Below are positions 1 through 8,902 of a DNA stretch of 64,000 nt, in pieces. The DNA lies in assembly GCA_026706075.1 (NCBI GenBank), contig JAPOZM010000055.1, positions 89,791 to 153,790 on the forward strand. Reading direction: 5' to 3'. Position 1 is the first letter of the stretch, and each line of letters begins with the position of its first letter. The position numbers were made by a program, and so were the translations under genes. Below the pieces are notes generated by a model. That model saw nothing but the letters and a program-made list of their open reading frames with translations. It had not been told where the DNA came from and did not search any database. The DNA is from Gemmatimonadaceae bacterium. Its GTDB lineage: Bacteria; Latescibacterota; UBA2968; UBA8231.

Positions 1-598
1 TCGCGTCGTAGAAATAGAGATAGCGAAAATCACTGTGGAAGACGACTATGTAATCACTATTGGGTGCGATAAAGTGACTCAGACCATTAACGGCCCCCAA
101 AAAGCGTGATCTCGACGCTGATATTTCAAACCGCCGGCTGCCATCCACGTTGAAAACGCGAAGACGATCTACCCAGGCAGTGAGTCCGTCCGAAGTGTTT
201 TCCAGAATGACATAGAACTCGCCGTTCGGGGCTGTCAGCGCATATTCGTTTGTGATCTCCATTGGCTCACTCTTGGGGTCCCTTCCCTTAGGCCAGGGTT
301 CCCTCCGCACAGACACTAGTCTTTCGACATGGCCTGCAGCATCGAGGATATACACCCCTTTGGATGAGGCGACCATTCGGACCGGGGTGGCTCTCGTTGT
401 GTCTGGGGAGATCCCTACGTTCGGCTCGGACGTCCAGCCGCCGAAATATTCTCGATGCACGATGCCGCCATCGAACGCCTTCTTCCAGATGATCCTGGCC
501 GCCTGGCTGCTATCAGAAGCCTGCAAACCGGATGCGACGGCGGTCAGGGCGGCCAGGACAGCAACCAGGGTCAGGCGGTGCGGGCGCGTGCGTAGCAT
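1..598 (-). CDS. Secreted protein of unknown function (5' part, runs off the window)
   Basis: The reading frame is open from an ATG at 598 to the left edge, giving about 199 residues without a stop. The start is supported by AAGGAG eight bases upstream. Residues 1-27 form a typical signal peptide (positive MLRTRPHR, then an Ala/Val/Leu-rich core). The following part is rich in Tyr, Phe, Gly and Asn, with stretches such as GVYILDAAGHVERL and RLRVFNVDGSRRFEI that look like beta-propeller blades (6-bladed/NHL-like), so an exported beta-propeller is plausible. No catalytic motif is visible. Codon use is clearly less GC-rich than in the neighbouring genes. The 175 bp between its start and hyuA (599-773) contain no gene I can see. 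Confidence 0.75.
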   Translation of the reverse strand, partial: MLRTRPHRLTLVAVLAALTAVASGLQASDSSQAARIIWKKAFDGGIVHREYFGGWTSEPNVGISPDTTRATPVRMVASSKGVYILDAAGHVERLVSVRREPWPKGRDPKSEPMEITNEYALTAPNGEFYVILENTSDGLTAWVDRLRVFNVDGSRRFEISASRSRFLGAVNGLSHFIAPNSDYIVVFHSDFRYLYFYDA

Positions 599-773
599 GG
601 CAATCTCCTTAAAAGAGAAGGGCCGGAACCGCCTCTCCCTGCATGGCGCGACTACGGCCGCGATGGGCGCGGAAGGGTGCGGCGGGTTTGGGGGTGGGCG
701 GGAGGGTGCGCGTCACTCGGTGGAGGGCTCCTGGCTGGCTCTTGGGGAATTAGAGTGGATGTGGTTGGGGTGC

Positions 774-2942
774 CTAAGGTACGCCGGAACCCAGGGGGGG
801 CGGCTTAGGGCCTAGGATTGTACCTGCCGGGCAAAGCATTGAGTGTATCAGCAGGTTGCCGTGGGGGTCCACCTGCGCCCGGTACCCGGGGTGCAGCAAC
901 GTCGTCGAGTCCAGCTCCTGCACCACCGCCGGCCCCTCGATGCGGGCTCCCGCGCCGAGGCCGGAGCGGTCGTACACCGCGCAGTCCACGAAACCGCCCG
1001 ACTCCTCGAAGTAGACGGGCCGGGATCCCGCCGGTCCGGCGCCGGCGTCCCCCTCCAGCCGGCGCAGCTCGGGCCTGGAGATCTCCCCAACCGCCGACAG
1101 GCGGATGGTGACGATCTCCACCGGCTCCTCCGGCGCCTTGAAGCCGTAGGCGCGCTCGTGCTCCTCGTGGAAGCGGCCGCCCAGGCGGCGCACCTCCTCC
1201 GGGGGGAAGCCGGCGTCGTTGACCTCCACCGCCAGCTCGTAGCTCTGCCCCACGTAGCGCAGATCGAGCTGCCGGACGAACCTCGTGCGCGCCGGGTCGA
1301 CGCCGTCGGCGGTCAGGGCCTGGCGCCCCTGTCTCTCCAAGGCCTCCAGGGCCGACCTCAGGCTCTCGGCCCCGGCCGCCGCCAGCGGCTCCAGGTGGGT
1401 GGCGTTGAAGTCGTGGCGCAGGTCGGTGCTTAGAAGGCCCATGGCCGAGAACGTCCCCGGGCTCGGCGGCACCAGCAGCTCCGGGATCTCCAGCTCCCGG
1501 GCCAGGCGGTTGCCGTGCACGGGCCCGGCGCCCCCGAAGGCGACGAGGGTGAACTCCCGGGGGTCGTACCCCCGCTGGATGGAGATCCGGCGCAGGGCGC
1601 CGGCCATGGCGGCGTTGGCGATCTCCACGATGCCGCGGGCGGCCTCCACCGTCTCCAGGCCGAGGGGTTCGGCGCAGCGCTCCCGGACGGCGCGCTCCGC
1701 CGCCTCCACGTCGAGGCGGATCTCGCCGCCCAGGAAGTAGCCGGGGTCCAGGCGGCCGAGGACCAGGTTGGCGTCGGTGATCGTCGGCTCCCGGCCACCG
1801 GCGCCGTAGCAGGCCGGCCCCGGGTCGGCCCCGGCGCTTCTCGGCCCGACCCGCAGGGCGCCGCCGCGGTCGATCCAGGCGATGGAGCCGCCGCCGGCGC
1901 CGATCTCCACCAGGTCGATGACGGAGCTGCGGATGGGGTAGCCCCCGCCCCGGGCGCCGTGCTCGCTGGAGACCGCCGCCGAGCCGACCTCGTACTCCTT
2001 GGTGATGCCGGGGGCGCCGTCCTGGACGAGGCCCGCCTTGGCGGTGGTGCCCCCCATGTCGAAGGAGATCAGGTCCCGGCGCCCCAGCCGCTCCCCGAGG
2101 GCCCCGGCGGCGATCACCCCGGCGGCGGGGCCGGACTCGACCATGAAGACCGGCTTCTCCGCCGCCGCCCGGAAGGAGTAGACGCCGCCGCTGCTCTGCA
2201 TCAGCAGCAGCGGGGCCTGCAGCCCGGCCTCCCGCAGCCTCGTCTCGATGCGCTCCAGGTAGCGGGCCACGGCGGGGCGGATGCCGGCGTTGATCACCGT
2301 GGTGCTGGCCCGGAAGTACTCCCGGAAGTCGGGGGCCACCTCGCAGGAGAGGGAGACGGCCTCGGCGCCGAAGCGCTCCCGCAGGATCTCCCCGGCGCGG
2401 CGCTCGTGGGCGGGGTTCACGTAGGAGTGGAGGAAGCAGACGGCGATCGACTCCACGCCCTCGTCCCGTAGCCGCGCCGCCGTCTGGCGGAGGGCGGCCT
2501 CGTCGAGGGGGCGGACGACCTCGCCGGAAGCGTCGAGGCGCTCGGGCACCCCGAAGCAGCGGTGGCGGGGCACCAGGGGCGGCGGCTTCTCGAAGTGGAC
2601 GTCGTAGAGGGAGGCGCGGATCTGGCGCTGGATCTCCAGCAGGTCGCGGAAGCCCTCGGTGGTGACGAACCCCGTGGGCGCCAGGCGGCCCTCGATGATC
2701 GAGTTGGTGGCCACCGTGGTCCCGTGGACGACGTAGCTCACCTCCTCCGGCGGGACCCCCGCCTGCTCGAGGATGCGGGAGGTGATGCGCAGAAAGCCCT
2801 CGGAGGGGTCGGCGGGGGTGGAGGAGAGCTTGCAGATGTGGACCCGGCCGCTGGCCTCGTCCACGAGGGTGGCGTCGGTGAAGGTGCCGCCGATGTCGAC
2901 GCCGAGGCGGAAGCCCGCGGCCGGGGGCGCCGCCACGCTCAC
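774..2942 (-). CDS. hyuA: Hydantoinase/oxoprolinase A subunit (HyuA family)
   Basis: Encodes 722 residues, the usual HyuA length. This is the ATP-binding subunit of ATP-dependent hydantoin, N-methylhydantoin or 5-oxoproline amidohydrolases; it acts with HyuB in the cytoplasm. The N-terminal phosphate-binding motif GVDIGGTFTDATLV (about residue 14) and the second ATPase-fold motif FDMGGTTAKAG (about residue 293) are present, followed by GAGGGSIAWID and GGAGPVHG, all hallmarks of the Hydant_A_N/Hydantoinase_A domains. The GTG start overlaps the hyuB stop as GTGA, implying translational coupling. Sequence alone does not settle the substrate (hydantoin, N-methylhydantoin, oxoproline or a lactam). 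Confidence 0.92.
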   Translation of the reverse strand: MSVAAPPAAGFRLGVDIGGTFTDATLVDEASGRVHICKLSSTPADPSEGFLRITSRILEQAGVPPEEVSYVVHGTTVATNSIIEGRLAPTGFVTTEGFRDLLEIQRQIRASLYDVHFEKPPPLVPRHRCFGVPERLDASGEVVRPLDEAALRQTAARLRDEGVESIAVCFLHSYVNPAHERRAGEILRERFGAEAVSLSCEVAPDFREYFRASTTVINAGIRPAVARYLERIETRLREAGLQAPLLLMQSSGGVYSFRAAAEKPVFMVESGPAAGVIAAGALGERLGRRDLISFDMGGTTAKAGLVQDGAPGITKEYEVGSAAVSSEHGARGGGYPIRSSVIDLVEIGAGGGSIAWIDRGGALRVGPRSAGADPGPACYGAGGREPTITDANLVLGRLDPGYFLGGEIRLDVEAAERAVRERCAEPLGLETVEAARGIVEIANAAMAGALRRISIQRGYDPREFTLVAFGGAGPVHGNRLARELEIPELLVPPSPGTFSAMGLLSTDLRHDFNATHLEPLAAAGAESLRSALEALERQGRQALTADGVDPARTRFVRQLDLRYVGQSYELAVEVNDAGFPPEEVRRLGGRFHEEHERAYGFKAPEEPVEIVTIRLSAVGEISRPELRRLEGDAGAGPAGSRPVYFEESGGFVDCAVYDRSGLGAGARIEGPAVVQELDSTTLLHPGYRAQVDPHGNLLIHSMLCPAGTILGPKPPPLGSGVP

Positions 2943-4660
2943 GCCGGCTCCTGGTCCCTCAGCCGTCGGGTCTCCTCCTCGTCGACCCTCCAGGCCGCGG
3001 TGTCGACGGCGACGCGGTAGATCTCGCGGGCCCGGGCGGGATCGACCTTGCCGTCGCGCACGTCCTTCAGGACCCGCTCCGGGTCGCGCTCCCGTGGGGG
3101 GCCGTAGCCGCCGCCGCCGCAGGTGCGGTAGCTGAGGACGTCGCCGGGCCGCAAGGTGACGGTCACCTTGGAGCCGAGGGGCGTGGTTTCGCCGTCCCGT
3201 TCCACCACGTAGCTGGCCCGGCGGCCCTCCTGCCCGCCGAAGAGGCCGTGGGGCCCCCAGCGGTCGCGGTCGGCCAGGATCGTGAAGGTCGCCTCGCCGG
3301 AGGGGAAGCGGTAGTCGCGGCGCATGCCGAGGCCGCCGCGGTGGCGGCCCGGGCCCTCGGAGTCCTCCACCAGCTCGTAGCGCTCGATGCGCACCGGGTA
3401 GTTCAGCTCCGTCTCCTCCACGGGAGCGTTCTCCGTGTTCTGGCCGTGGGCCTGCACGGCGTCGGGCCCGTCGCTGCGGCAGCGGCCGCCGTAGCCGCCG
3501 CCGAGGGTCTCGAGGAAGCAGAAGTACTCGCCCGTGGCCGGGTCGATGCCGCCGAAGCCGGAGTGGCAGATCATGCCCTTGGTGCCGGCGGGCACGCGCT
3601 CGGGCAGGGCCTGCGACAGGGCCCGGAAGGTGACCTCCACGAGCCGCATGTGGGTCTCCCAGCCGCCGACCACCGGCGCCGGCGGCTGGCAGTTGACCAC
3701 CGTGCCCTCGGGCGCCACGAGGCGCACCGAGCGGTAGTAGCCGGCATTGAGGGGCACGTCGGCGCCGATGGCGCAGCGCAGCACGTAGGCGGCCACCGCG
3801 TAGGTCATGGAGAGGGTGGAGTTCACCGGCGCCGGACGCTGCTCGTCGCAGCCGCTGAAGTCGAAGAGGAGGCCGTCGTCGTCGATGACGACTTTCGCCG
3901 CCAGACGCACCGGCCGGTCGGTGAAGCCGTCGTTGTCGACCACGCCCTCGGCGGCGAACTCCCCCCGCGGCAGGCGGGAGATCTCGTCGCGCGTCAGCCG
4001 GTCGGCGTAGTCGATGAGCCGCCGCGCGTACTCCTCCACCGTCTGGCGGCCGTGGCGCCGGTAGAGGGCGGTGAGCCGCCGGATGCCGGTGTTGTTGGCC
4101 GCCACCTGGGCCCGGAAGTCGCCGGCCGTCTCGCGCTTGGAGCGGATCTGCCCGAGGATCAGCCGGAAGACGTCGGGGTTCATCTCGCCGCCGGCCACCA
4201 GCTTCACCGGCGGGATGATGACCCCCTCCTGGTAGACCTCCTGGAAGGCGCCGACGCTGGCCGGGGCCCCGCCTCCCACGTCGACGTGGTGGGCGAGGTT
4301 GGCGACGAAGCCGCGCAGCTCCTCCTCGTAGTAGAAGGGGGCGATGAGGAAGATGTCGTTGAGGTGGACGCCGCCCCGGTAGGGGTCGTTCATGACGATG
4401 GCGTCGCCCGGCGCCAGGTTGTCGACGCCGTACTCCTCGAGGGCGAGGGGGACGAGTCGCACCATCGACCCGAGGTGATTGGCCTGGGCGAAGGCCTGGG
4501 CCAGGACGTTGGCGTCGCGGTCGAAGACGGCGCAGGAGAAGTCGCACCGTGTCTTGATGTTGGTCGAGTAGGCGCTGCGCCGCAGGGCCGCGGACATCTC
4601 CTCGGTGGTCTCGCCGAGGGCGTTGCGGATGACCTCGAACTTGATGGGGTCGGTCTTCAC
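2939..4660 (-). CDS. hyuB: Hydantoinase/oxoprolinase B subunit (HyuB family)
   Basis: Encodes 573 residues spanning the whole Hydantoinase_B domain. It begins at a GTG with the family-typical KTDPIKFEVIRNALGET and continues with RSAYSTNIKTRCDFSCAVFD, DAIVMNDPYRGGVHLNDI and the C-terminal SYRTCGGGGYGPP. HyuB is the partner that carries the ring-opening active site in the HyuAB complex. It lies 18 bp after the FAD oxidoreductase gene and overlaps hyuA by 4 bp, so the three genes form one operon. Known relatives include N-methylhydantoinase, 5-oxoprolinase, acetophenone carboxylase subunits and caprolactamase; the operon partner (a sarcosine-oxidase-like enzyme) favours an N-methyl amino compound, but that is inference. 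Confidence 0.92.
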   Translation of the reverse strand: MKTDPIKFEVIRNALGETTEEMSAALRRSAYSTNIKTRCDFSCAVFDRDANVLAQAFAQANHLGSMVRLVPLALEEYGVDNLAPGDAIVMNDPYRGGVHLNDIFLIAPFYYEEELRGFVANLAHHVDVGGGAPASVGAFQEVYQEGVIIPPVKLVAGGEMNPDVFRLILGQIRSKRETAGDFRAQVAANNTGIRRLTALYRRHGRQTVEEYARRLIDYADRLTRDEISRLPRGEFAAEGVVDNDGFTDRPVRLAAKVVIDDDGLLFDFSGCDEQRPAPVNSTLSMTYAVAAYVLRCAIGADVPLNAGYYRSVRLVAPEGTVVNCQPPAPVVGGWETHMRLVEVTFRALSQALPERVPAGTKGMICHSGFGGIDPATGEYFCFLETLGGGYGGRCRSDGPDAVQAHGQNTENAPVEETELNYPVRIERYELVEDSEGPGRHRGGLGMRRDYRFPSGEATFTILADRDRWGPHGLFGGQEGRRASYVVERDGETTPLGSKVTVTLRPGDVLSYRTCGGGGYGPPRERDPERVLKDVRDGKVDPARAREIYRVAVDTAAWRVDEEETRRLRDQEPA

Positions 4661-4678
4661 GGGTCGGGTGGGGCCGCG

Positions 4679-5848
4679 TCAGGCGCGGTTGCCGCCGCCC
4701 CAGACCGAGGTGAAGTAGTCGCCCTCGATGAACCGGTTCGGCCGCAGGGGGTGGAGGTCGACCTCGGGCTCCTGTCCGGCGATGGTCTGCGCCAGCGACT
4801 CGCCGATGGAGGGGCCGAGCTTGAAGCAGTGGCCGTTGCCGGCGACGCAGGCGTAGTACCCGGGGACCTCGGGCTCCGGGCCGACGAGGGGGTGCCAGTC
4901 GTCGGTGATGGTGTAGAACGAGGCCCAGCCGCGCACGAAGGTCCCGTCGCGGGCGGCGGGGACACGGCGGCCGAGAAGGTCCTCGATGCGCCGCCGGGTG
5001 GGCTCGTCGATCTCCGGGTCGTAGCGCTCGATGTCGAGGGGCTCGATCTCCTTGGGGAAGCCGAGGCCGGCCAGCAGCCGCCGGGGACCCGCCGGCCTCG
5101 CGTAGAACCGCAGCCGCGGGTCGGAGAGCCACGGGAACCCCTCGGTCTCGAAGGGGACGTCGAGGACGATGTCGCACTCGCGGCTCCAGCGGAAGGAGTA
5201 GTTCAGCCCCACCCACGAGGCCACGACGCGCCCCCAGCCGCCGGCGGCGTTGACCACCACCGGCGTCGAGATCGGTCCCTCGTCGGTCTCAACTCCGGCC
5301 ACACGGCCTCCCTCCAGCAGGATTCCGGTGGCGCCCACGCCCTCGCGCACCGTCAGCCCCAGCGGTTCGGCCGTTGACGCCAGCAGCCGGGTGGTGGCCA
5401 GGGGGTCGGCGTACCCGGAGCGCGGCTCGAAGATGCCGGCCCGCACCCGCTCCAGGTCGACCACGGGGAAGCGCTCCCGCAGCGCCTCGGGGGGGAGCTC
5501 CTCCACGGCCACGCCATGGTCCCGCTCCATCTCGGCCACCTGCCGCCCCTGGTCGAGGCTGTCCTCGTCGAGCAGGGTGAGATAGCCGCTCTGCCGGAAG
5601 CCGCAGGACCCGCCGAAGGTCTCCTGCGCTCCGGCGAACATCCCCGCCGATCGGATGGCGAGGCGGATGGTCAGGGGATTGGAGTAGAACGTGCGGATGG
5701 CCGCGGCCGAGTGGCCCGTGCTCACCGCCGCGAGGGTCCGCTTTTCGAGGAGCACCACCGACCCGAAACCCAGCCGGGCGAGGAAGTGGGCGGTGCTGAC
5801 GCCGAGGATGCCGCCCCCGATGACGACGGCGTCGGCGGTCGCTGACAT
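4679..5848 (-). CDS. FAD-dependent oxidoreductase (DAO family, sarcosine/glycine oxidase-like)
   Basis: Encodes 389 residues when started at the ATG at 5848, which has GGAG eleven bases upstream; longer versions would run into the neighbouring promoter region. Residues 8-16 carry the Rossmann dinucleotide motif (VVIGGGILG). The downstream FAD-contact segment STGHSAAAIR, the internal VVVNAAGGWG and the C-terminal YYACVAGNGHCFKLGPSIGE are typical of the DAO/SoxB family, which oxidises secondary amines such as sarcosine, N-methyl amino acids or glycine to imines with release of H2O2 or via electron transfer. No signal peptide; cytoplasmic. It is the first gene of the hyuBA operon, so it probably acts on the ring-opened product or a related N-alkyl amino acid. 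Confidence 0.85.
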   Translation of the reverse strand: MSATADAVVIGGGILGVSTAHFLARLGFGSVVLLEKRTLAAVSTGHSAAAIRTFYSNPLTIRLAIRSAGMFAGAQETFGGSCGFRQSGYLTLLDEDSLDQGRQVAEMERDHGVAVEELPPEALRERFPVVDLERVRAGIFEPRSGYADPLATTRLLASTAEPLGLTVREGVGATGILLEGGRVAGVETDEGPISTPVVVNAAGGWGRVVASWVGLNYSFRWSRECDIVLDVPFETEGFPWLSDPRLRFYARPAGPRRLLAGLGFPKEIEPLDIERYDPEIDEPTRRRIEDLLGRRVPAARDGTFVRGWASFYTITDDWHPLVGPEPEVPGYYACVAGNGHCFKLGPSIGESLAQTIAGQEPEVDLHPLRPNRFIEGDYFTSVWGGGNRA

Positions 5849-5949
5849 GGCTTTTCTCCGGTGGATGGGGGCCGGTTGCCCCGCCGGGTCAATTAACGCA
5901 AGTTGCATCGCATGGGCCACGCGCCCCCGACAGAGAAAGGAACATCCCT

Positions 5950-6894
5950 TTGAGCGACAGTACAGCACCCCGGATCGAGGGCGCCGTGCCCGTCCTGGCC
6001 ATGCCCTTCGACGACGAGGGGGTCATCGACGAGGACGCCATGCGCCGCCAGCTCGACTTCTGCGTCGAGGCCGGGTCGCAGGCCGTGGCCTTCGGCATGG
6101 GCAGCGAGAGCGCCGTCCTCACCGACTCGGAGAAGAGGCGCATGTGGAGCCTGGCGGCGCGCCACGTCGACGGCCGCGTGCCGGTGATCGCCGCCACCGC
6201 CCACGCCAGCCGCCCGGGCACCCTGGAGCACACGGCGATCGCCCGCGACAGCGGCGTCGACCTCGCCATGGTCAACCCGGACCGCCACGGGGGCGACGAG
6301 CTGGTGCGGCTCTTCCGCGACCTGTCGGAGCAGGTGGGCCTGCCGCTGATGGTGCAGGACGCCGGCGGCAACGCCCCGGCCGAGGTGCTGCTCAAGGCCG
6401 TGGACGAGGCCCCCCGGGTCACCTGCCTCAAGCTGGAATCGCAGGGGGCGCCGGACAAGATCGGCGCCCTCGTCGAGGGGCTCCGGGAGCGCGGCCTGCT
6501 GGGCGGCGGCCCCCGGGAGCTGACCGTCCTCGGCGGCGGCAACGGCAACTGGCTCCCCGAGGAGCTGGACCGCGGCTCCGTGGGCAGCATGCCCCATCCG
6601 GCCCTGATCGACTCCTTCCGCACCGTCTGCGACCACTACGCGGCCGGCGATCCCGAGGCCGGCCGGCAGGCCTACCACGGCATCGTGGCCCCGGTGCTGC
6701 GGACCCTCATCGTCGGCGCCGCGTCGCCCCTGTGGCTGCACAAGACCCTCTTCGTGCGCGCCGGCATCTTCCGCAGCGCCTACAGCCGCCGCGGCGGCTC
6801 GGCCCTGCCCGACTGGCTCATGGAGCGGGTCATGGCCCACATCGAGGCCCACGACTTCGCCATCTACCGGCGGATCGCCGGCCGGGGCGGCTAG
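5950..6894 (+). CDS. DHDPS/NAL-family aldolase
   Basis: Encodes 314 residues, the typical length of the dihydrodipicolinate synthase/N-acetylneuraminate lyase family (TIM barrel, class I aldolases). The start is a TTG preceded by AAAGGA. Features visible are GAVPVLAMPFDDEGVIDED at the N-terminus, the substrate-loop-like AFGMGSESAVLTDSEKRRM, and CLKLES around residue 160, where the Schiff-base lysine is expected. It is divergent from the FAD/hyu operon and 3 bp upstream of the binding-protein gene of an ABC importer, so a catabolic retro-aldol or dehydration role in the same pathway is more likely than lysine synthesis. The exact substrate cannot be read from the sequence. Confidence 0.85.
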   Translation: MSDSTAPRIEGAVPVLAMPFDDEGVIDEDAMRRQLDFCVEAGSQAVAFGMGSESAVLTDSEKRRMWSLAARHVDGRVPVIAATAHASRPGTLEHTAIARDSGVDLAMVNPDRHGGDELVRLFRDLSEQVGLPLMVQDAGGNAPAEVLLKAVDEAPRVTCLKLESQGAPDKIGALVEGLRERGLLGGGPRELTVLGGGNGNWLPEELDRGSVGSMPHPALIDSFRTVCDHYAAGDPEAGRQAYHGIVAPVLRTLIVGAASPLWLHKTLFVRAGIFRSAYSRRGGSALPDWLMERVMAHIEAHDFAIYRRIAGRGG

Positions 6895-6897
6895 CCG

Positions 6898-7929
6898 GTG
6901 CGCCGCGGCTTCCCGCCCTGGGCGGCGTCGGCCCTCGCGGCGATCCTGGCCTGCGGCGCCTGGACCGGGCCCCTGTCGGCCGCCGATCCCGCCGAGAGCG
7001 GCGAGTCGGCCTGCGGCGAGGTGACGATCGCCGAGATGAACTGGGCCTCGGCGGCGGTGGCCGCCCACGTGGCGGCGATCATCCTCTCCGAGGGCTACGG
7101 CTGCACCCCCGACCTGGTGCCCGGCGACACGGTGCCCACGGTTACCTCCATGACCGAGAAGGGCGAGCCCGACATCGCTCCCGAGGTCTGGATCAACGCC
7201 GCCCGCGAGGCCGTGGAGAAGGCGGTCGCCGAGGGGCGGCTGAAGATCGCCGGCGAGATTCTCTCCGACGGCGGCCTCGAGGGCTGGTGGATCCCCGACT
7301 ACATGGTCGAGGAGCACCCGGAGCTGACCACCCTGCAGGCGGTGCGCGAGCGGCCGGACCTCTTCCCCGACAAGGAGGAGCCGGGCAAGGGTCGGTTCTA
7401 CGGCTGCCCGCCGGGCTGGGCCTGCGAGCACCTGAACGTCAACCTCTTCGCCGCCTACGGCATGGAGGAGGCGGGCTTCGCACTCTTCAACCCGGGCTCC
7501 TCCGAGGGGCTGAAGGCGGCCATCGCCCGTCAGTACGAGCGCCGCCGGCCGATCTTCGCCTACTACTGGGCGCCCACGGCGATCCTCGGCCGCTACCCGC
7601 TGGTGCGGCTCGGCGGCATGGAGCACGACCCCGAGACCTGGGACTGCATCGCCGACAAGGACTGCGCCGACCCGCAGCCCAACGGCTGGGAGCCCAGCGT
7701 CGTGCAGAAGGTGGTCACCTCGCGCTTCGCCGAGGAGTCGCCCGGGGCCTTCGAGTTCGTCTCCCGCCTCTCCTGGCCAAACGAGGTGGTCAACGGCTTC
7801 CTGGGCTGGCAGGACGAGCGCCAGGCCACGGCCCGTGAGACGGCCGAGCACTTCCTCGCCAGCCGGGAGGAGGTCTGGCGGGCCTGGGTGCCGGACGAGG
7901 TGGCGGAGAAGGTGAAGGCCGGCTTGTAG
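6898..7929 (+). CDS. proX: Glycine-betaine/choline-type ABC transporter substrate-binding protein (OpuAC/ProX-like)
   Basis: Encodes 343 residues from a GTG 3 bp after the aldolase stop. The N-terminus is a signal peptide ending near PLSAADPA; an ILAC tetrapeptide resembles but does not match a good lipobox, so a periplasmic soluble protein is favoured. The OpuAC domain fills the rest. Aromatic positions typical of quaternary-ammonium binding are visible (EMNWASAA, EVWINA, GWWIPDYM, YYWAPTAIL). Four Cys-bearing segments (GYGCTPD, YGCPPGWACEH, WDCIADKDCAD and an N-terminal SACGE) suggest disulfides in the periplasm. It starts the importer proXWV and is probably cotranscribed with the aldolase. 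Confidence 0.87.
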   Translation: MRRGFPPWAASALAAILACGAWTGPLSAADPAESGESACGEVTIAEMNWASAAVAAHVAAIILSEGYGCTPDLVPGDTVPTVTSMTEKGEPDIAPEVWINAAREAVEKAVAEGRLKIAGEILSDGGLEGWWIPDYMVEEHPELTTLQAVRERPDLFPDKEEPGKGRFYGCPPGWACEHLNVNLFAAYGMEEAGFALFNPGSSEGLKAAIARQYERRRPIFAYYWAPTAILGRYPLVRLGGMEHDPETWDCIADKDCADPQPNGWEPSVVQKVVTSRFAEESPGAFEFVSRLSWPNEVVNGFLGWQDERQATARETAEHFLASREEVWRAWVPDEVAEKVKAGL

Positions 7930-7992
7930 CCCGCCCGGGAGGCCCGCCTCTCCCACCGGCGGCTGTCCGGCCGCGGAATCCACCGAACAAGG

Positions 7993-8009
7993 GCCGGCGG
8001 ACCGCCGGC
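7993..8009 (+). other. Perfect hairpin between proX and proW
   Basis: An 8-bp inverted repeat with a 1-nt centre (GCCGGCGG, A, CCGCCGGC) sits in the 97-bp gap between proX and proW, 17 bp before the proW start. It has no T-run, so it is a poor terminator. In transporter operons such intercistronic stem-loops are known to protect the binding-protein mRNA from 3' decay (malE-malF is the classic case), which would give an excess of the binding protein here. That role is inferred. Confidence 0.45.
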
Positions 8010-8026
8010 AGGACGGAGAAGCGCCG

Positions 8027-8902
8027 ATGGCGGACTGGCTGCGGGAATTCCCGACCCTCGAGGTGGGGCAGTTGCGCGCCCTCAAGAAGTCCTTCGACGC
8101 CGCGTACCGGGGGTTCTCCCGGGAGTACGGCGAGGCGATCGAGGCGTTCTTCGACCCCCTCCTCTACCTGCTCATCCGCTTCGAGCAGCTCCTCCTGGCC
8201 ACGCCCTGGTGGCTGATGATCGCCGTCATCGCCGGGCTCTGCTTCCTGGCGAGCCGGAGCCGGCTCCTCACCGCCGGCGTGGTGGTCACGTTCTTCGCCA
8301 TCGGCTGGTTCGGCATGTGGGAAGACACGATGCGCACCCTCGCCATCATCCTCGTCTCCACCCTCATGGCCGTGGCCGCCGGCATCCCCGTGGGGATCGC
8401 CATGTCGCGCTCCGACCGGGTGCAGGCCGTCGTCACCCCCGTCCTCGACATCATGCAGACCATGCCGATCTTCGTCTACCTGATCCCCGTGGTCATGCTC
8501 TTCGGACTCGGCAAGATCCCCGGCGTCATCGCCGTGGTCGTCTACGCCGTGCCGCCGGTGATCCGGCTGACCAACCTCGGCATCCGCCTCGTGGACGAGG
8601 AGGTCCTGGAGGCGGCCGACGCCTTCGGCGCCGACGCCCGGCGGCGGCTGCTCGGAGTGCAGCTTCCCCTGGCCCTGCCCAACATCATGGCCGGCGTCAA
8701 CCAGACGATCATGATGGCCCTCTCCATGGTCGTCATCTCCTCCATGATCGGCGTCAAGGGACTCGGCCAGCCGGTGCTGCGGGCGGTGACCAACCAGTAC
8801 TTCGCCCTCGGGCTCTTCAACGGCGCCGCGGTGGTGGCCCTGGCCATCGTCTTCGACCGCATCACCCAGAGCTGCGGCCGGCGTCTGCAGGCCAACCGGT
8901 GA
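8027..8902 (+). CDS. proW: Glycine-betaine-type ABC transporter permease (ProW family)
   Basis: Encodes 291 residues. A roughly 60-residue hydrophilic N-terminal part is followed by about six membrane segments and the binding-protein-dependent-permease signature with an EAA-type loop (EAADAFGADARRRLLGVQL) that docks on the ATPase. DIMQTMPIFVYLIPVVMLFG and MVVISSMIGVKGLGQPVL are characteristic of ProW/OpuAB. The ATG is preceded by GACGGAGAAGC. Its stop overlaps the ATPase start as GTGA. It forms the transmembrane channel of the importer with proX and proV. Confidence 0.92.
   Translation: MADWLREFPTLEVGQLRALKKSFDAAYRGFSREYGEAIEAFFDPLLYLLIRFEQLLLATPWWLMIAVIAGLCFLASRSRLLTAGVVVTFFAIGWFGMWEDTMRTLAIILVSTLMAVAAGIPVGIAMSRSDRVQAVVTPVLDIMQTMPIFVYLIPVVMLFGLGKIPGVIAVVVYAVPPVIRLTNLGIRLVDEEVLEAADAFGADARRRLLGVQLPLALPNIMAGVNQTIMMALSMVVISSMIGVKGLGQPVLRAVTNQYFALGLFNGAAVVALAIVFDRITQSCGRRLQANR

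Noticed and set aside
774..5216. A single 1480-residue frame covering hyuA, hyuB and part of the FAD gene
   Set aside because: Only the last 722 codons (hyuA) are protein-like; the rest is an Arg/Pro/Gly-rich shadow of hyuB and the oxidase in another frame, a common effect of high GC.
5880..5949. Operator at ACGCAAGTTGCAT between the FAD gene and the aldolase gene
   Set aside because: A short GCAA-G-TTGC palindrome exists, but its spacing differs from the TonB-operon repeat and no -35/-10 pair is convincing, so it is not called.
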